Below the pieces are notes generated by a model. The model was not told the origin of the DNA and did no database searches. It worked only from the letters and a program-made list of their open reading frames with translations. DNA of 64,000 nt from assembly GCA_032027145.1 (NCBI GenBank), contig JAVSMP010000001.1, positions 3,167,116-3,231,115 on the forward strand. Reading direction: 5' to 3'. This DNA is from Ignavibacterium sp. GTDB taxonomy: Bacteria; Bacteroidota; Ignavibacteria; Ignavibacteriales; Ignavibacteriaceae. Below, piece by piece: positions 27,905 to 37,966 of the stretch (its first letter is position 1; each line of letters starts with the position of its first letter). The position numbers and the translations under genes were made by a program.

Positions 27905-27930
27905 AAAAGCGAGCCAAATGGCTCGCTTTT
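27905..27930 (-). terminator. Terminator after the first T9SS subtilase gene
   Basis: A perfect 11-bp inverted repeat (AAAAGCGAGCC / GGCTCGCTTTT) has a 4-base loop and T-rich flank on the minus strand. It lies ~37 bases past the subtilase stop. A shorter version of the same stem (AAAGCGAGC) occurs after the next subtilase. Confidence 0.88.
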
Positions 27931-27966
27931 CATTTCACATTTAACCTCTGATGTCTTACATAAAAA

Positions 27967-30843
27967 TTATTTCATCAACAACATTTTTCTAACTGATTTA
28001 AAATCACCGGACTCCATCGAATAAAAATATATTCCGCTTGATAGTGATGAAGCATTAAAATTTACTTCGTAATTACCAGCTCTTTGAGTTGTATTTACAA
28101 GTGTTGCAACTTTTTCACCAAGCAGGTTGAATACTGCAATGTTTACAAATCCATCCTGTGCTAGCGAATACTTTATTACTGTATTAGGATTAAACGGATT
28201 CGGGTAGTTTTGTTTTAATGAGTATTCCGTTGGTAAAAGATCCTCTTCTTTTTCAACACTTACAACAATTAAAGCTGATTCAGTTGTATCAGAAAAAGCA
28301 GTTGAATTTCTGCAATAAACAGCATAATGATAACCCACTCCAAATTGAGCAGAAGTATCAATATATGAAGTTTGATTTGCTCCCAGTGAATCTAATTTAG
28401 TAAAACTTGAAGACTCGGTTCTTCTCAGAATAAAATAATTGGTTTCAACAGATGACTTATCAAGCCAATCTAAAACAACATCATTATTTAAGTTAACATT
28501 AACAGTCAAGCTATCAGGGCTTTTTAACTTTGTTGTAAAATTACTTTTTGGTGAGTAGGCGCTTGTACCTGAAGGATTTATAGAACTTACTCTCCAATAT
28601 AATTTTTTACCTTCTTGTAAATCATCAACCGGGTATGAGTTATCTGACAAAATAGTATCAATAATTATATCTGAAAAAGGAACATTATTGGACAATTGAT
28701 ATCTGTATTCAGTTGCATTTGAAACATCTTCCCACTGAAACACTTGATCAATGTTTTGATGAACAGAGTTATTAGCTGGTATTAACAAAGTTGGTGGTGA
28801 AGGAAGAGCATAAGTTGTTGTGAATTTATTAACAGCTGACCAAGCACCAATTCCACCGCTATTAATTGCTCTGACTCTCCAGTACACAACTGATAATTCT
28901 GGTAAGTTAGTTAATGAAGCTGTTACAGTTTTACTGAGCACACTAATAACGCCTGTATTGAAAGTTGAATCTAAAGAAGCTTGAAGTTCATATCTCATAC
29001 TTTTAGGTGCTCTTGTCCACTTGCATAATACCTGAATACTTGAAATTCCCTGTGCATTATTTACTGGTTCAACTAAGGATACAATATCAGGAACAGGTAC
29101 AACTGTTCCACTAATTATAATTGAAAATTTTTGTGAACCGGTTGCTAAATTATTTTTATGTCCAACTTTGATCGTATATGTGCCAGCAACAGGTGATTCA
29201 ATATAAACCTGTTCAACATTATCTCTGAAGTTATTTCCGGTAGTAGCAGCAGCTGATGGATTTGCCGGATCTAGCACCCAGGGATAATATACAGTTGAAT
29301 TAGGAGCTGTTACAGTTAAATCCAAATCATTAACAAGCATAAGATTTGCAGGATTTAGAGAAGCTTGTGCCGGTGTACCAGATGGGTCAAGCCAGCAAAT
29401 TGTAACTTTTAGTGGTTCACTACCATTAGATTCAACAGTAAATTGTTCAACGCCGCTCTGATTTAATGTAAGTTCTCTTATTAATTGATTACCACCAACT
29501 TCATGATTTAAGGTTAATAATTGAATTGCTCTATAAGTGTTCATCAATCCCCAACCGTGCCTGTAGTCCGGACCCGGTGCGGTACCGGCTTCATCTGTAG
29601 TATTGATAATCAAACCTTTAACTGTTGAAGAACGGAGATAATTTGTTGAACCATTTAATGCAGCTTGCTGTTCTAATATCAAAGCAACTGAACCAGCAGC
29701 ATTTGGTGAAGCCATAGAAGTACCACTCATATTCTCATAAGCTGTATTTGAAGTGTTAGTAGAGGAATACAAATCAGTACCATTTGCTACAATATCAGGT
29801 TTTATTCTTCCATCATCAGTTGGACCCTCGTTACTCCAGGATGTAACAACAACATCTGACGGTGAATTATATCCATTGACAATATCATTTACTGCTCCAA
29901 CAGTCAGTGCATTTTTTGAAATGCCAACTCCATCATTGATACAATCATAACCATCAATACCTCCATCTTTTTCTCTAACAGTTGAAGACCAGACCCAGTT
30001 ACCATTAACTAAAACCCAATGAGCAGTTCCACTGGTAGGTCCATCGCCTCTATCATTACCAGCACTTTTACAAACTAAAATATTTGGTGCGTTTACCAAA
30101 AAATAATCCCACGAGGCAGAAGTAGTAGAATAAAACCCAAACAGGTAATCTTCAGTTTCGCTGATAGACGGTGTTCCAAACCAAGCCCACTTACCGTCAT
30201 TACGATAATCATATACCCAGCCTCTTATGGATCCATAGGAGTGATTAGATACTTTTAAACCATTTGCAGCAGCATTCATAATCTCACTTAAATCATTACC
30301 AGAAGTATATGCATCTATCTTACCCATTTTAGACATACCTCTTGCATTAGAAACAATTCCAGTTGCAACCAAAGTACCGGCAACGTGAGTAGCATGATCA
30401 GTATAGGTACCGCCTGCATCTCTTTGAGTTACTTTGCCAGATAATTCCTGATGCGTCAGTAATGGTATTCCATTGCCTGCTTCCCATAATCCAATTACCT
30501 GACCGATACCTGAAAGTGAAAAACCTCCTCCTCCATTATCCCATAAATATCTGGTGGATATGGTAGCAGCGGCATTAATATTATCAGTCATATGATAATT
30601 TGGCATGCCATTCTCAAAACTTTGTAATTCTATAATTGCACCATTACTTAAAGTCTCCAAAATGGGCATCCCATAAATTTTTGCTAATGAATCTGCTTCT
30701 GCTTTTTTCAAGTCTTCAATTTTTTTAATTCTGGATGAATTTTCAATTAACCAGTTTTTTTGTTCGATGGTTTGTGCAGTAACAACAAAACTTAAGAATA
30801 AAACCATCCCTAATGCGAAAATTGTGAATGTTTTTCTCATCAT
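27967..30843 (-). CDS. Secreted S8-family (subtilisin-like) protein with T9SS sorting domain
   Basis: The 958-residue protein has a signal peptide (1-23), a short propeptide and an S8 domain (~100-490). The histidine motif 'YTDHATHVAGTL' and serine motif 'MSGTSMASPNAAGSVALILE' are intact. At the position of the catalytic Asp (normally 'GIWDGG' in this subfamily) the sequence reads 'IGLWEAGNG', with Glu. A proprotein-convertase-like P domain follows (~500-630), then two or three fibronectin-type III-like modules and a T9SS sorting domain ('LKQNYPNPFNPNTVIKYSLA', 'SSGIYFYSMESGDF'). It should act on proteins at the surface or outside. It has its own terminator. The Asp-to-Glu change may lower or abolish activity. 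Confidence 0.93.
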   Translation of the reverse strand: MMRKTFTIFALGMVLFLSFVVTAQTIEQKNWLIENSSRIKKIEDLKKAEADSLAKIYGMPILETLSNGAIIELQSFENGMPNYHMTDNINAAATISTRYLWDNGGGGFSLSGIGQVIGLWEAGNGIPLLTHQELSGKVTQRDAGGTYTDHATHVAGTLVATGIVSNARGMSKMGKIDAYTSGNDLSEIMNAAANGLKVSNHSYGSIRGWVYDYRNDGKWAWFGTPSISETEDYLFGFYSTTSASWDYFLVNAPNILVCKSAGNDRGDGPTSGTAHWVLVNGNWVWSSTVREKDGGIDGYDCINDGVGISKNALTVGAVNDIVNGYNSPSDVVVTSWSNEGPTDDGRIKPDIVANGTDLYSSTNTSNTAYENMSGTSMASPNAAGSVALILEQQAALNGSTNYLRSSTVKGLIINTTDEAGTAPGPDYRHGWGLMNTYRAIQLLTLNHEVGGNQLIRELTLNQSGVEQFTVESNGSEPLKVTICWLDPSGTPAQASLNPANLMLVNDLDLTVTAPNSTVYYPWVLDPANPSAAATTGNNFRDNVEQVYIESPVAGTYTIKVGHKNNLATGSQKFSIIISGTVVPVPDIVSLVEPVNNAQGISSIQVLCKWTRAPKSMRYELQASLDSTFNTGVISVLSKTVTASLTNLPELSVVYWRVRAINSGGIGAWSAVNKFTTTYALPSPPTLLIPANNSVHQNIDQVFQWEDVSNATEYRYQLSNNVPFSDIIIDTILSDNSYPVDDLQEGKKLYWRVSSINPSGTSAYSPKSNFTTKLKSPDSLTVNVNLNNDVVLDWLDKSSVETNYFILRRTESSSFTKLDSLGANQTSYIDTSAQFGVGYHYAVYCRNSTAFSDTTESALIVVSVEKEEDLLPTEYSLKQNYPNPFNPNTVIKYSLAQDGFVNIAVFNLLGEKVATLVNTTQRAGNYEVNFNASSLSSGIYFYSMESGDFKSVRKMLLMK

Positions 30844-30914
30844 AAAATCTCCTATTATGTATTTAAAGATATAAAAAAAGCTGACACTTTGCTTAAAATA
30901 TTTTATACAAATAG

Positions 30915-30939
30915 AAAGCGAGCTGTCTAAGCTCGCTTT
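30915..30939 (-). terminator. Terminator after the second T9SS subtilase gene
   Basis: A 9-bp perfect inverted repeat (AAAGCGAGC / GCTCGCTTT) encloses a 7-base loop, ~55 bases after the stop of the gene ending at 30994. The stem shares its sequence with the terminator at 27905-27930. Confidence 0.78.
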
Positions 30940-30993
30940 AATTTTTTTAAATGTATATACTATCTCTTTTCAGAAAGTATGAATGAACAAATA

Positions 30994-33900
30994 TTATTTC
31001 ATCAACATCATCTTACGCACTGCTTTAAAATCACCAGCTTCAATTGAATAGAAATATATTCCGCTAGACAGTGATGAAGCATCAAATTTTAATTCATAAC
31101 TTCCTGCTGTTTGATTTGTATTCACTAAAGTTGCTACTTTTTCGCCAAGCAGATTGAATACTGATATTTTTACCAGTCCATCTTTAGCTATGGAATAATT
31201 TATCATTGTTGACGGATTAAATGGATTTGGATAGTTCTGTTCCAAACTGAATTGTAATGGAGCAGTTATATCTACATTAACCACTTGTGAGTAAGAAAAT
31301 GATCCGTCAAAATCTATTTGCTTTAGTCTGTACGAATAACTTCCAACTTTAAGATTGTTATCAATAAATGAATATGATTTTGGATCTGTTGTTGTACCAA
31401 AGCCTGCAACAAAACCAATATTGTTCCATTCACTGTTATTGGATTTTCGCTGAATTTCGAAACCACTGTTATTTAATTCAGTTGCGGTATTCCAAATCAG
31501 ATTTACTGAGTTACCAGCTGATACAGCATTAAATGAAGTAAGCTCAACAGGAATAATATCTCTGAATAAATATGCGACTGTATTTTCTATCAGATTTGCA
31601 GCAACTGTTTGATTTGCTATTTGTGATACTGCAAATGTAAAGAATATATTTCTGCATTTTGATGTGTCATTACCAGGGCTATGAATAATAATACCAGCAT
31701 TGGAAGCAGTACCGCCTGTCCAGTTTGCTATTCTGCTGACACCAATTTTATTCAACAAAGTAACTTCATCTCTTGTCCCCCAGCCATTAGTGCCTCCGTT
31801 ATTAACCGCAATGGGACCAGTAATAGCATTTGGCATAGTGAATATTGAATGAGTTGTTGTTACAATCTGAATACTTGCACCACTGCGATCACTAACCCAG
31901 GTACTATCATTTAATACATTCCTTCTGAAAAGCGGGTCAAGATCAGTTGTATTTCCTGATTTTCTATATATGTAACCGACTTCACCGCCATCAACTAATG
32001 TTTTACCACCTGCCAAAGTCCAGTTTGTAATTGCAGTTCTCTTTGTTTGATTATTGAACATAGTTCCTTCATTTAACCCGGCTGATAAAATAACAAGATC
32101 ATAGTTATTCAAATCTGCTGGATTAAACGCACTGAAAGTAACTTGTTCAGCCAGATAACCAGCATCATTTAATGTATTAGTAAACAATGTTGCTGATGCA
32201 CCTAGCGGAGTTAAAAAATCTGCTTCGTGAAATTCTTTATCAGGTGAAATTCTGTTTTCGTAAGTAGCGTCATCATCAATTACCAGTACTAAGCCTATTA
32301 CATCAGTTATATTAAATGAATGATATCCAGATGCGGGATGATAACCAACATTACTTTGAGCTGAATTATCAGTTGCCTTAATTCTGTATTCAACAAAATC
32401 ACCAATATTAACTGTTCCGGTAAAGGTACCTTTATAAGTATTGTTATTTACAAGGTTCATAGTTACAGTAGTAATTGAACCATTATTAATTCTAAATTCA
32501 CAAACAACAGATCCAACGCCAATATTATCAGTAATATTTGCTGTAATATCTAACGGCCATCTTTGTTTTGGTGTATTATCTAATGCAGTATGTGTAATTG
32601 CAGGAGGAACTAAATCTGTTGCTGCTTCGAATGAATATAAATTTGAAGGAGCATTTAATGGACTTGTAGATTTTCTTCCGAGTATATCCTGTGCTTTTAT
32701 GTAATATCTGTACAGACCTGCACCTGAACCAACGATATCTGCTGTATAGTTGCTGCCGCTTGTATTTGTCAGCATAACACTGTCGGTTATTGACGGATTA
32801 TCTTTTGACCAGAATAACTTCAGACTTGATGGATCTACTGTTGAAGAAGCTGAAGTAATTGAACAGTTAATGGTGTAATTACCTGTGATCTGTTCTGTGT
32901 TTTCTAATGGTACGTGCTCAATTACAGGTCCCATTAAGTTTAATGTCTCAAGTAATACTTTATAAGCATTCACTTTTCCATAACCCATCTCATTATTCCA
33001 TCTGGAAAGATTTCTAGGCCCCACTTGTGTATATGAATAAGAACCAACTCTGTCTGCTGTTCTGTCTATTCTTACTCTTACAGAATCCCATCTTAAATTT
33101 GGATCTACTGATAGTATTAAAGCACATACACCTGCTGTATTAGGTGTTGCACTTGAGGTCCCATTAAACTCCGGATCATAGTCTCCGCTTGTAAATCCGC
33201 CACTACCTGTTATATCTGTTGCATATATTTTTACACAGGGCGCCACGATATCCAAATTAGAACCATAACTTGCACCCCAAAAACTTTCGTTATCACAACT
33301 GCTAAATGATTTACGCTGATTACAAGGACTTATTCCACCAACGACTAAAACATTAGGATTTGTATTTGCCGGAAATCTCATCGCTCCATTTTCATTACCT
33401 GATGCAACTACAAACAAAGACCCCTTGCCGCCTCTGCCTAAGTTCTTTGCATCTGCTATTGCATTATCCAATGCTGAACTCGCACCATTCTGAAAACCCC
33501 AGGAGTTACTGATTACCCAGGCACCTGCCTGATAAGAATAAACAGTTGCATTTGTTGCTCCGGCATAGTCACCACCTCCCTGTGAATTCATCCACTTTAC
33601 AGGTAACATTTTACAAAGAGGTGCGATGCCTGATATACCAATTCCATTATTACCTACTGCAGCTATTATTCCCGCACAACTTGTGCCGTGCCCCATATCA
33701 TCAAAACCACCGATAGTGTTATTGTAAAAATTTCTTCCTGTACCGGGGATGAAATTAGCTGCAAGATCTACGTGCAATGTATCGCAGCCTGTATCGCTTA
33801 CTGATATAATTACATCTGGATTTCCAAGAGAAATATTCCAGGCACTATCTACATTCATATCACAGCCAGGTGTGCCTACTATTCCTGTTGGAATATTGAG

Positions 33901-34575
33901 ACCTGTGTTTCTAATCGACCACTGACTAGTTACAAGCGGATCGTTTGGCATATAGGTAATCAGGTTTGTAAAAAATAAGTTTGGCTCAGACCAGTTTACC
34001 ATACCGCTCTCATATAGTGCATTTGCTGCTGAAATTGGAAAATCTGAAACTGAGGTTTGTAGTTTATAGCTCTTGCCGCCTTCAAGCTTAAGCTCTTCTA
34101 ATACTTTTAGATTATTTGATCTCAGATAATCTGATATCTGATTTGATGAATATTCAGGTTTGAATTGAACCAAAATTTCATCCTGAACTCCTATCAGTGT
34201 CTTACCTTCATCGGGAGAAAACACTATTGAAGCATATTTAATCTCCGGATTTTGTCTAAGCTTTCCTAAGAGTGAACTAACTTCAGTGTTTGTCAAAGGA
34301 TTGTTAAGCAGAACAAAATCTTTTCTATCCTTTACATTAAAATCTGCTCCGGATTTGATTTCAGGAAAAGATGAAATTAATTTTATGAATGAAGATGCTG
34401 TTACATTTTCATTCAATATAATAAACACAGCATCAGATTTTTGTGTTAGCTTAAAAGGTTTACCCTGATAATAATAGAAGTCAACAAATTCTTCATTACT
34501 GAATTTGAAGCCTAGTACTATTCCTACAAACAAAAATAGAAACAGTAGTTTAACACGTAAAGACTTTCTTTTCAT
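30994..34575 (-). CDS. Secreted S8-family subtilisin-like peptidase with T9SS sorting domain
   Basis: The 1193-residue protein has a signal peptide, an inhibitor-like propeptide (~25-190) and an S8 catalytic domain (~225-545). Its triad is complete: Asp in 'VIISVSDTGCDTLHVDL', His in 'GHGTSCAGIIAAVGNN' and Ser in 'FNGTSSATPNTAG'. Several Ig-like/beta domains follow, then a Rossmann-like region near 760-960 ('LVLVIDDDATYENR', 'YDLVILSAGLNEG') and another beta domain. A T9SS sorting domain ends it ('LEQNYPNPFNPSTMINYSIA', 'SSGIYFYSIEAGDF'). It should be an active extracellular protease. Its C-terminal ~80 residues are closely similar to those of the neighbouring subtilase, pointing to shared descent or exchange of the tag. 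Confidence 0.94.
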   Translation of the reverse strand: MKRKSLRVKLLFLFLFVGIVLGFKFSNEEFVDFYYYQGKPFKLTQKSDAVFIILNENVTASSFIKLISSFPEIKSGADFNVKDRKDFVLLNNPLTNTEVSSLLGKLRQNPEIKYASIVFSPDEGKTLIGVQDEILVQFKPEYSSNQISDYLRSNNLKVLEELKLEGGKSYKLQTSVSDFPISAANALYESGMVNWSEPNLFFTNLITYMPNDPLVTSQWSIRNTGLNIPTGIVGTPGCDMNVDSAWNISLGNPDVIISVSDTGCDTLHVDLAANFIPGTGRNFYNNTIGGFDDMGHGTSCAGIIAAVGNNGIGISGIAPLCKMLPVKWMNSQGGGDYAGATNATVYSYQAGAWVISNSWGFQNGASSALDNAIADAKNLGRGGKGSLFVVASGNENGAMRFPANTNPNVLVVGGISPCNQRKSFSSCDNESFWGASYGSNLDIVAPCVKIYATDITGSGGFTSGDYDPEFNGTSSATPNTAGVCALILSVDPNLRWDSVRVRIDRTADRVGSYSYTQVGPRNLSRWNNEMGYGKVNAYKVLLETLNLMGPVIEHVPLENTEQITGNYTINCSITSASSTVDPSSLKLFWSKDNPSITDSVMLTNTSGSNYTADIVGSGAGLYRYYIKAQDILGRKSTSPLNAPSNLYSFEAATDLVPPAITHTALDNTPKQRWPLDITANITDNIGVGSVVCEFRINNGSITTVTMNLVNNNTYKGTFTGTVNIGDFVEYRIKATDNSAQSNVGYHPASGYHSFNITDVIGLVLVIDDDATYENRISPDKEFHEADFLTPLGASATLFTNTLNDAGYLAEQVTFSAFNPADLNNYDLVILSAGLNEGTMFNNQTKRTAITNWTLAGGKTLVDGGEVGYIYRKSGNTTDLDPLFRRNVLNDSTWVSDRSGASIQIVTTTHSIFTMPNAITGPIAVNNGGTNGWGTRDEVTLLNKIGVSRIANWTGGTASNAGIIIHSPGNDTSKCRNIFFTFAVSQIANQTVAANLIENTVAYLFRDIIPVELTSFNAVSAGNSVNLIWNTATELNNSGFEIQRKSNNSEWNNIGFVAGFGTTTDPKSYSFIDNNLKVGSYSYRLKQIDFDGSFSYSQVVNVDITAPLQFSLEQNYPNPFNPSTMINYSIAKDGLVKISVFNLLGEKVATLVNTNQTAGSYELKFDASSLSSGIYFYSIEAGDFKAVRKMMLMK

Positions 34576-34876
34576 ATTGGTCCTTATTTATATAGTGATT
34601 AATGTTGATTAAATACTTAAAAACTTGGGGGATAATAAGTAAAAAGGTTAAGGAAATTATTAAACCGGATAATGTATATGAAAACAATAATAACCTGATT
34701 AGTTAAAGAAAAACAATTTCAATTTCGCAACTGAAACTATAATCATTTTATAAAAGATACAAGAAAATAAATTAAAAGATTATTTTCTTTTAATTCAAAC
34801 ACGGCGATAGTTTGTTAAGAATAAGTACTATTAGTTCAGCTCAATGTTGTTAAGTAAAAATTCTAATATTTATTCA
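34576..34876. other. Intergenic region upstream of the second subtilase
   Basis: About 300 AT-rich bases lie between the LVIVD lipoprotein gene and the subtilase; all neighbours are on the minus strand. It should contain the end of the poly-gamma-glutamate transcript and a promoter for the subtilase. I see no strong hairpin and no reading frame of note. Confidence 0.45.
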
Positions 34877-35875
34877 TTATGGTATTTTAACTATAACAAT
34901 TCCTTCCTGCTGATCAGCTACATACACATACTGATCTTCAACATAAATTCCCATAGCATATTTAGTAGTTACTGCTGCAATACGTTTTGGCTTTGATAAA
35001 TCTGATACATCAATTATTTGAAGCCCTCTTGTTTCAGTTGTTATGAAGATTTTATCGTCTTTATATGCCAGTTCTTTTGCATATCCGCCAGTATTAAACA
35101 CACTAAGTACTTTTAAATTTAACGTATCAGCATAATCAATAATTACCAAGCCTCCTGTTCCACAAGCTAAAAATGCAACTGGTTTAGAAGGATGAGTTAT
35201 CACATCTACAGCATAACCCGGTGTATCAAGCCAGCCCGCAACAGAATAAAGCCCAAATCCATCCTGAAAATCAGAAATGTCCATCATAGCAAAACCAAGC
35301 TCACCACACGCAACAAGCAAGTATTTATCATCATCAGTAGTAATAAGGCTTTGTGCATAACCTGGAGTAAAAGTTGTTGTTCTAACATCTGGACTATTGG
35401 GAAAGCTGATTTCAGCAATATTAAATCCAAGCTCACTTACAGCAGTAAAAAGATAATCATCTTTAACAAACAGGTTTTTTGCAGGTTTCATTGGCAGATT
35501 GTTACCTGTTACAACCGGATTGCCAGGATCAGAAACATCAACCACCGATACACCAAAGTTACCTGCTGCTATAAATACAACACTATCTTTGCCGGCAATT
35601 TTGTATGAATATCCGCGCAAAGATGAAATTACTTCTGAGACGAGTTTGGGTTTTGAAGGATCTTTGATATTAACTATTACTAATCCTCCTTCGCCCTGAG
35701 CAACAAATAATAATGAGTCTTCTTTGATTATATCCTGGGCATAGCCTGATGTTACAAATTTGCTGACTATTTCATACCCGTTATTATTATCTGTAAATAC
35801 TTCTGGTTCATTTGGCGAACCACAACTGATAATAAAAAAAATTGTAGAAATTAAAAGCAGTAATACTGTTCTCAT
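34877..35875 (-). CDS. LVIVD-repeat surface lipoprotein
   Basis: The 332-residue protein has a lipoprotein signal ('STIFFIISCGSPNEP', lipobox Cys ~18). It then carries about seven LVIVD-type repeats of ~42 residues, such as 'GGLVIVNIKDPSKPKLVSEV', 'FGVSVVDVSDPGNPVV' and 'RGLQIIDVSDLSKPKRIAAV', ending 'QEGIVIVKIP'. Such repeats build a seven-bladed propeller, a common binding or scaffolding surface outside the cell. It follows the outer-membrane barrel gene by 23 bases and is the last gene of the pgsB-C-W cluster, so it may help hold or process the polymer. That link is inference. Confidence 0.82.
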   Translation of the reverse strand: MRTVLLLLISTIFFIISCGSPNEPEVFTDNNNGYEIVSKFVTSGYAQDIIKEDSLLFVAQGEGGLVIVNIKDPSKPKLVSEVISSLRGYSYKIAGKDSVVFIAAGNFGVSVVDVSDPGNPVVTGNNLPMKPAKNLFVKDDYLFTAVSELGFNIAEISFPNSPDVRTTTFTPGYAQSLITTDDDKYLLVACGELGFAMMDISDFQDGFGLYSVAGWLDTPGYAVDVITHPSKPVAFLACGTGGLVIIDYADTLNLKVLSVFNTGGYAKELAYKDDKIFITTETRGLQIIDVSDLSKPKRIAAVTTKYAMGIYVEDQYVYVADQQEGIVIVKIP

Positions 35876-35898
35876 CTTATTAACCTTCTGTACTTTTT

Positions 35899-37035
35899 TT
35901 AAAATTGAAGTTTATATAACACACTGACACCACACTTAGCCTGATCATAATCTTTTTCATCCGATATAAATTCGTTATTTGTGATGTTTGAACTTTGAGC
36001 ATTTCTGAAAGCATAATTAAAATATAAACCTGTAGTCAGATTTTTTAATATTGCAAAATCATATTTTAATCCTATACGATAGCTTAAATCATTTCTGCCG
36101 CTATGCAGCTGATCTTCCGTTACAGTTTTATCAGTTAAATAATATCGTCTGAATAATTCAACAGAAAAATTAATTTTATTATCAAGGTTAAATATTCGGG
36201 GCATTTTATAAGCTGCGCCAAGGGATATATTATGTTCATTATAAGTTGCATCAGCATCATCAGAAGTTAATTTATCTTCGCCCAGTTCATCAAATCCTTT
36301 TGCATTTGATCTGACAAACTTATAAGCAGCATCAAGAGATAATTGTGGACTTAAATTATGAGATACTCTTACACCTGTTAAATAATTATCGCTGTCATAT
36401 TCAGTAAAATGTTTGTTGTAATAATACTTCATCAAAGAAAAATAAACCCTTACACGAGTGTTTGTATTAAAGTTGTGCTGAAGCCAGAAACTAAAATCAT
36501 TTTTAGAAAATGTATAAGGCTGAAATGTAATCGGAGTATAACCATACATTTTTACCCAATCATTATCTCTAAAGTGTGCAACGTAAAATTCAGGTAAATA
36601 TGAATAAGAAAACATCAAACTTGTCTTTTGTGTTATATACTGCTGATACATTAAGTCTATCTGATACCAGGTTTTAATTGTATTGAATGTATATTGGTTA
36701 TAATTAATTCTTGCTGTAAAAACTGATAGCATATTTTTTATAAATCTTTCTGAGTATGATATGCGTGCAGTATAATCCATTACCAGATCATCATATTTTT
36801 TTATATGAAATCTGCCCTTGTCTTCATTGTTTTTAAATCTCTGAAGATATTTATCAGAATAACGTAATGCATTATTATCATAGCCTGACTGCATTGATAA
36901 TTCCATCGACCATCTTTTGCTTGTTTTAACTTTTTTCTTTTGCGCAATAACCGGATTGTTAATTGTTATCATTAAAATAATTAAAACTAAAAATCTTATA
37001 CTTATTAATTGAACAGGAAAGCTTTTCATAATCAT
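35899..37035 (-). CDS. Outer-membrane beta-barrel protein of the poly-gamma-glutamate cluster
   Basis: The 378-residue protein has an N-terminal signal segment ('FLVLIILMITINNPVIAQ'), many alternating aromatic/polar strands ('LSVFTARINYNQYTF', 'VRVYFSLMKYYYNKHF', 'IGLKYDFAILKNLTTGLYFN') and a terminal aromatic residue ('VLYKLQF'), the signature of outer-membrane barrel assembly. About 14-16 strands fit. The family is not one I can name. Its start overlaps the stop of the gene before it (37032-37035), so it is coupled to the polymer cluster. An export channel for poly-gamma-glutamate is a possible role. Confidence 0.72.
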   Translation of the reverse strand: MIMKSFPVQLISIRFLVLIILMITINNPVIAQKKKVKTSKRWSMELSMQSGYDNNALRYSDKYLQRFKNNEDKGRFHIKKYDDLVMDYTARISYSERFIKNMLSVFTARINYNQYTFNTIKTWYQIDLMYQQYITQKTSLMFSYSYLPEFYVAHFRDNDWVKMYGYTPITFQPYTFSKNDFSFWLQHNFNTNTRVRVYFSLMKYYYNKHFTEYDSDNYLTGVRVSHNLSPQLSLDAAYKFVRSNAKGFDELGEDKLTSDDADATYNEHNISLGAAYKMPRIFNLDNKINFSVELFRRYYLTDKTVTEDQLHSGRNDLSYRIGLKYDFAILKNLTTGLYFNYAFRNAQSSNITNNEFISDEKDYDQAKCGVSVLYKLQF

Positions 37036-37943
37036 TCCTTAAATTCATTTTTAATATCTTTTTTAGGAAATAAAATTCTGCATAGCAAAGAGCATTTATT
37101 TTTATCGAGCAGATTTAATTGATAAGAATGGCTTCCTTTGGGAACATCAATTACAATTTCATTTGCTTTGCCGGGTATTTTTGTGTTTTCGTGCATGTAT
37201 TTTGCTGTTTGTGAACGAACGCTGCTTAATTGATAAGTATTTTTGACTTTCGAATCTTCTTTTATTTGAAGTCTGTAATCAGTTCTTCCTTTCATCGAAT
37301 AATCATTTTCAACACGAAGAAGGAATTTCAATTTAGATGGACCTGTTATTTTTAACTTAACAGGTTTTTCATCAGTAAACCGGTAATATAAAACTTCATC
37401 TTCATTACTGATAAGGTTAACAGGTTCATTATTAGAAGTTGGAGTTAGTGAAACCCAGCTTTTTTTCTTTGTCTCTTTTTGTATGAAAATAAACCTTGCT
37501 GCAACTTTTGGATCAGATGATTCTAACCAAACTTTTATATTATGCTCGCCTGCACCAAGTTTAAATGAAATAATTCCTTCATCTCCAGGAATGCCAAGTG
37601 ACTGATTTTTATAAATTGCTTTCAATGATCTTTTAATCCCGTCGAATTCAATTTTATTTTTTTTACCCCCGTCAACACGATAACCAATAATATACTTGAT
37701 GTCATTGGGTTCTGAGTTAGTGAATCTTGCACGGGTGATTATCTTAAACTCACCGGCACCTTTGATAGAAATGATTGCAGCATTCTTACTGGATAATGGA
37801 TAATACAATCTTTCTTTGCCTGAAACAATCGTTGTAACGGGTTTGGAAGGGTTATCAGGCTTGATTGATTTCCTTTCATTATCAGCCCCATAAAGCAAAA
37901 TTGATGAAATGAGCAAAAGTAAAGCTGGGTAAAATAATTTCAT
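37032..37943 (-). CDS. Unknown periplasmic protein with two repeated beta domains
   Basis: The 303-residue protein has a signal peptide (1-19). I recognise no family. It contains two similar ~125-residue halves. The first has 'GKERLYYPLSSKNAAIISIK' and ends 'AGEHNIKVWLESSDPKVAAR'. The second has 'NEDEVLYYRFTDEKPVKLKI' and ends 'KGSHSYQLNLLDKNKCSLLC'. Both include the pattern of a Tyr-Tyr strand, a gap, 'Y.....DGGK/Y.LQIKED' and a Gly-His turn before the last strand, so an internal duplication is likely. It lies between pgsW and the barrel gene, overlapping the latter by four bases, and probably acts in the periplasm with the polymer. Confidence 0.65.
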   Translation of the reverse strand: MKLFYPALLLLISSILLYGADNERKSIKPDNPSKPVTTIVSGKERLYYPLSSKNAAIISIKGAGEFKIITRARFTNSEPNDIKYIIGYRVDGGKKNKIEFDGIKRSLKAIYKNQSLGIPGDEGIISFKLGAGEHNIKVWLESSDPKVAARFIFIQKETKKKSWVSLTPTSNNEPVNLISNEDEVLYYRFTDEKPVKLKITGPSKLKFLLRVENDYSMKGRTDYRLQIKEDSKVKNTYQLSSVRSQTAKYMHENTKIPGKANEIVIDVPKGSHSYQLNLLDKNKCSLLCRILFPKKDIKNEFKE

Positions 37944-37966
37944 TTAAACCTCATAATTCTGAGTGA

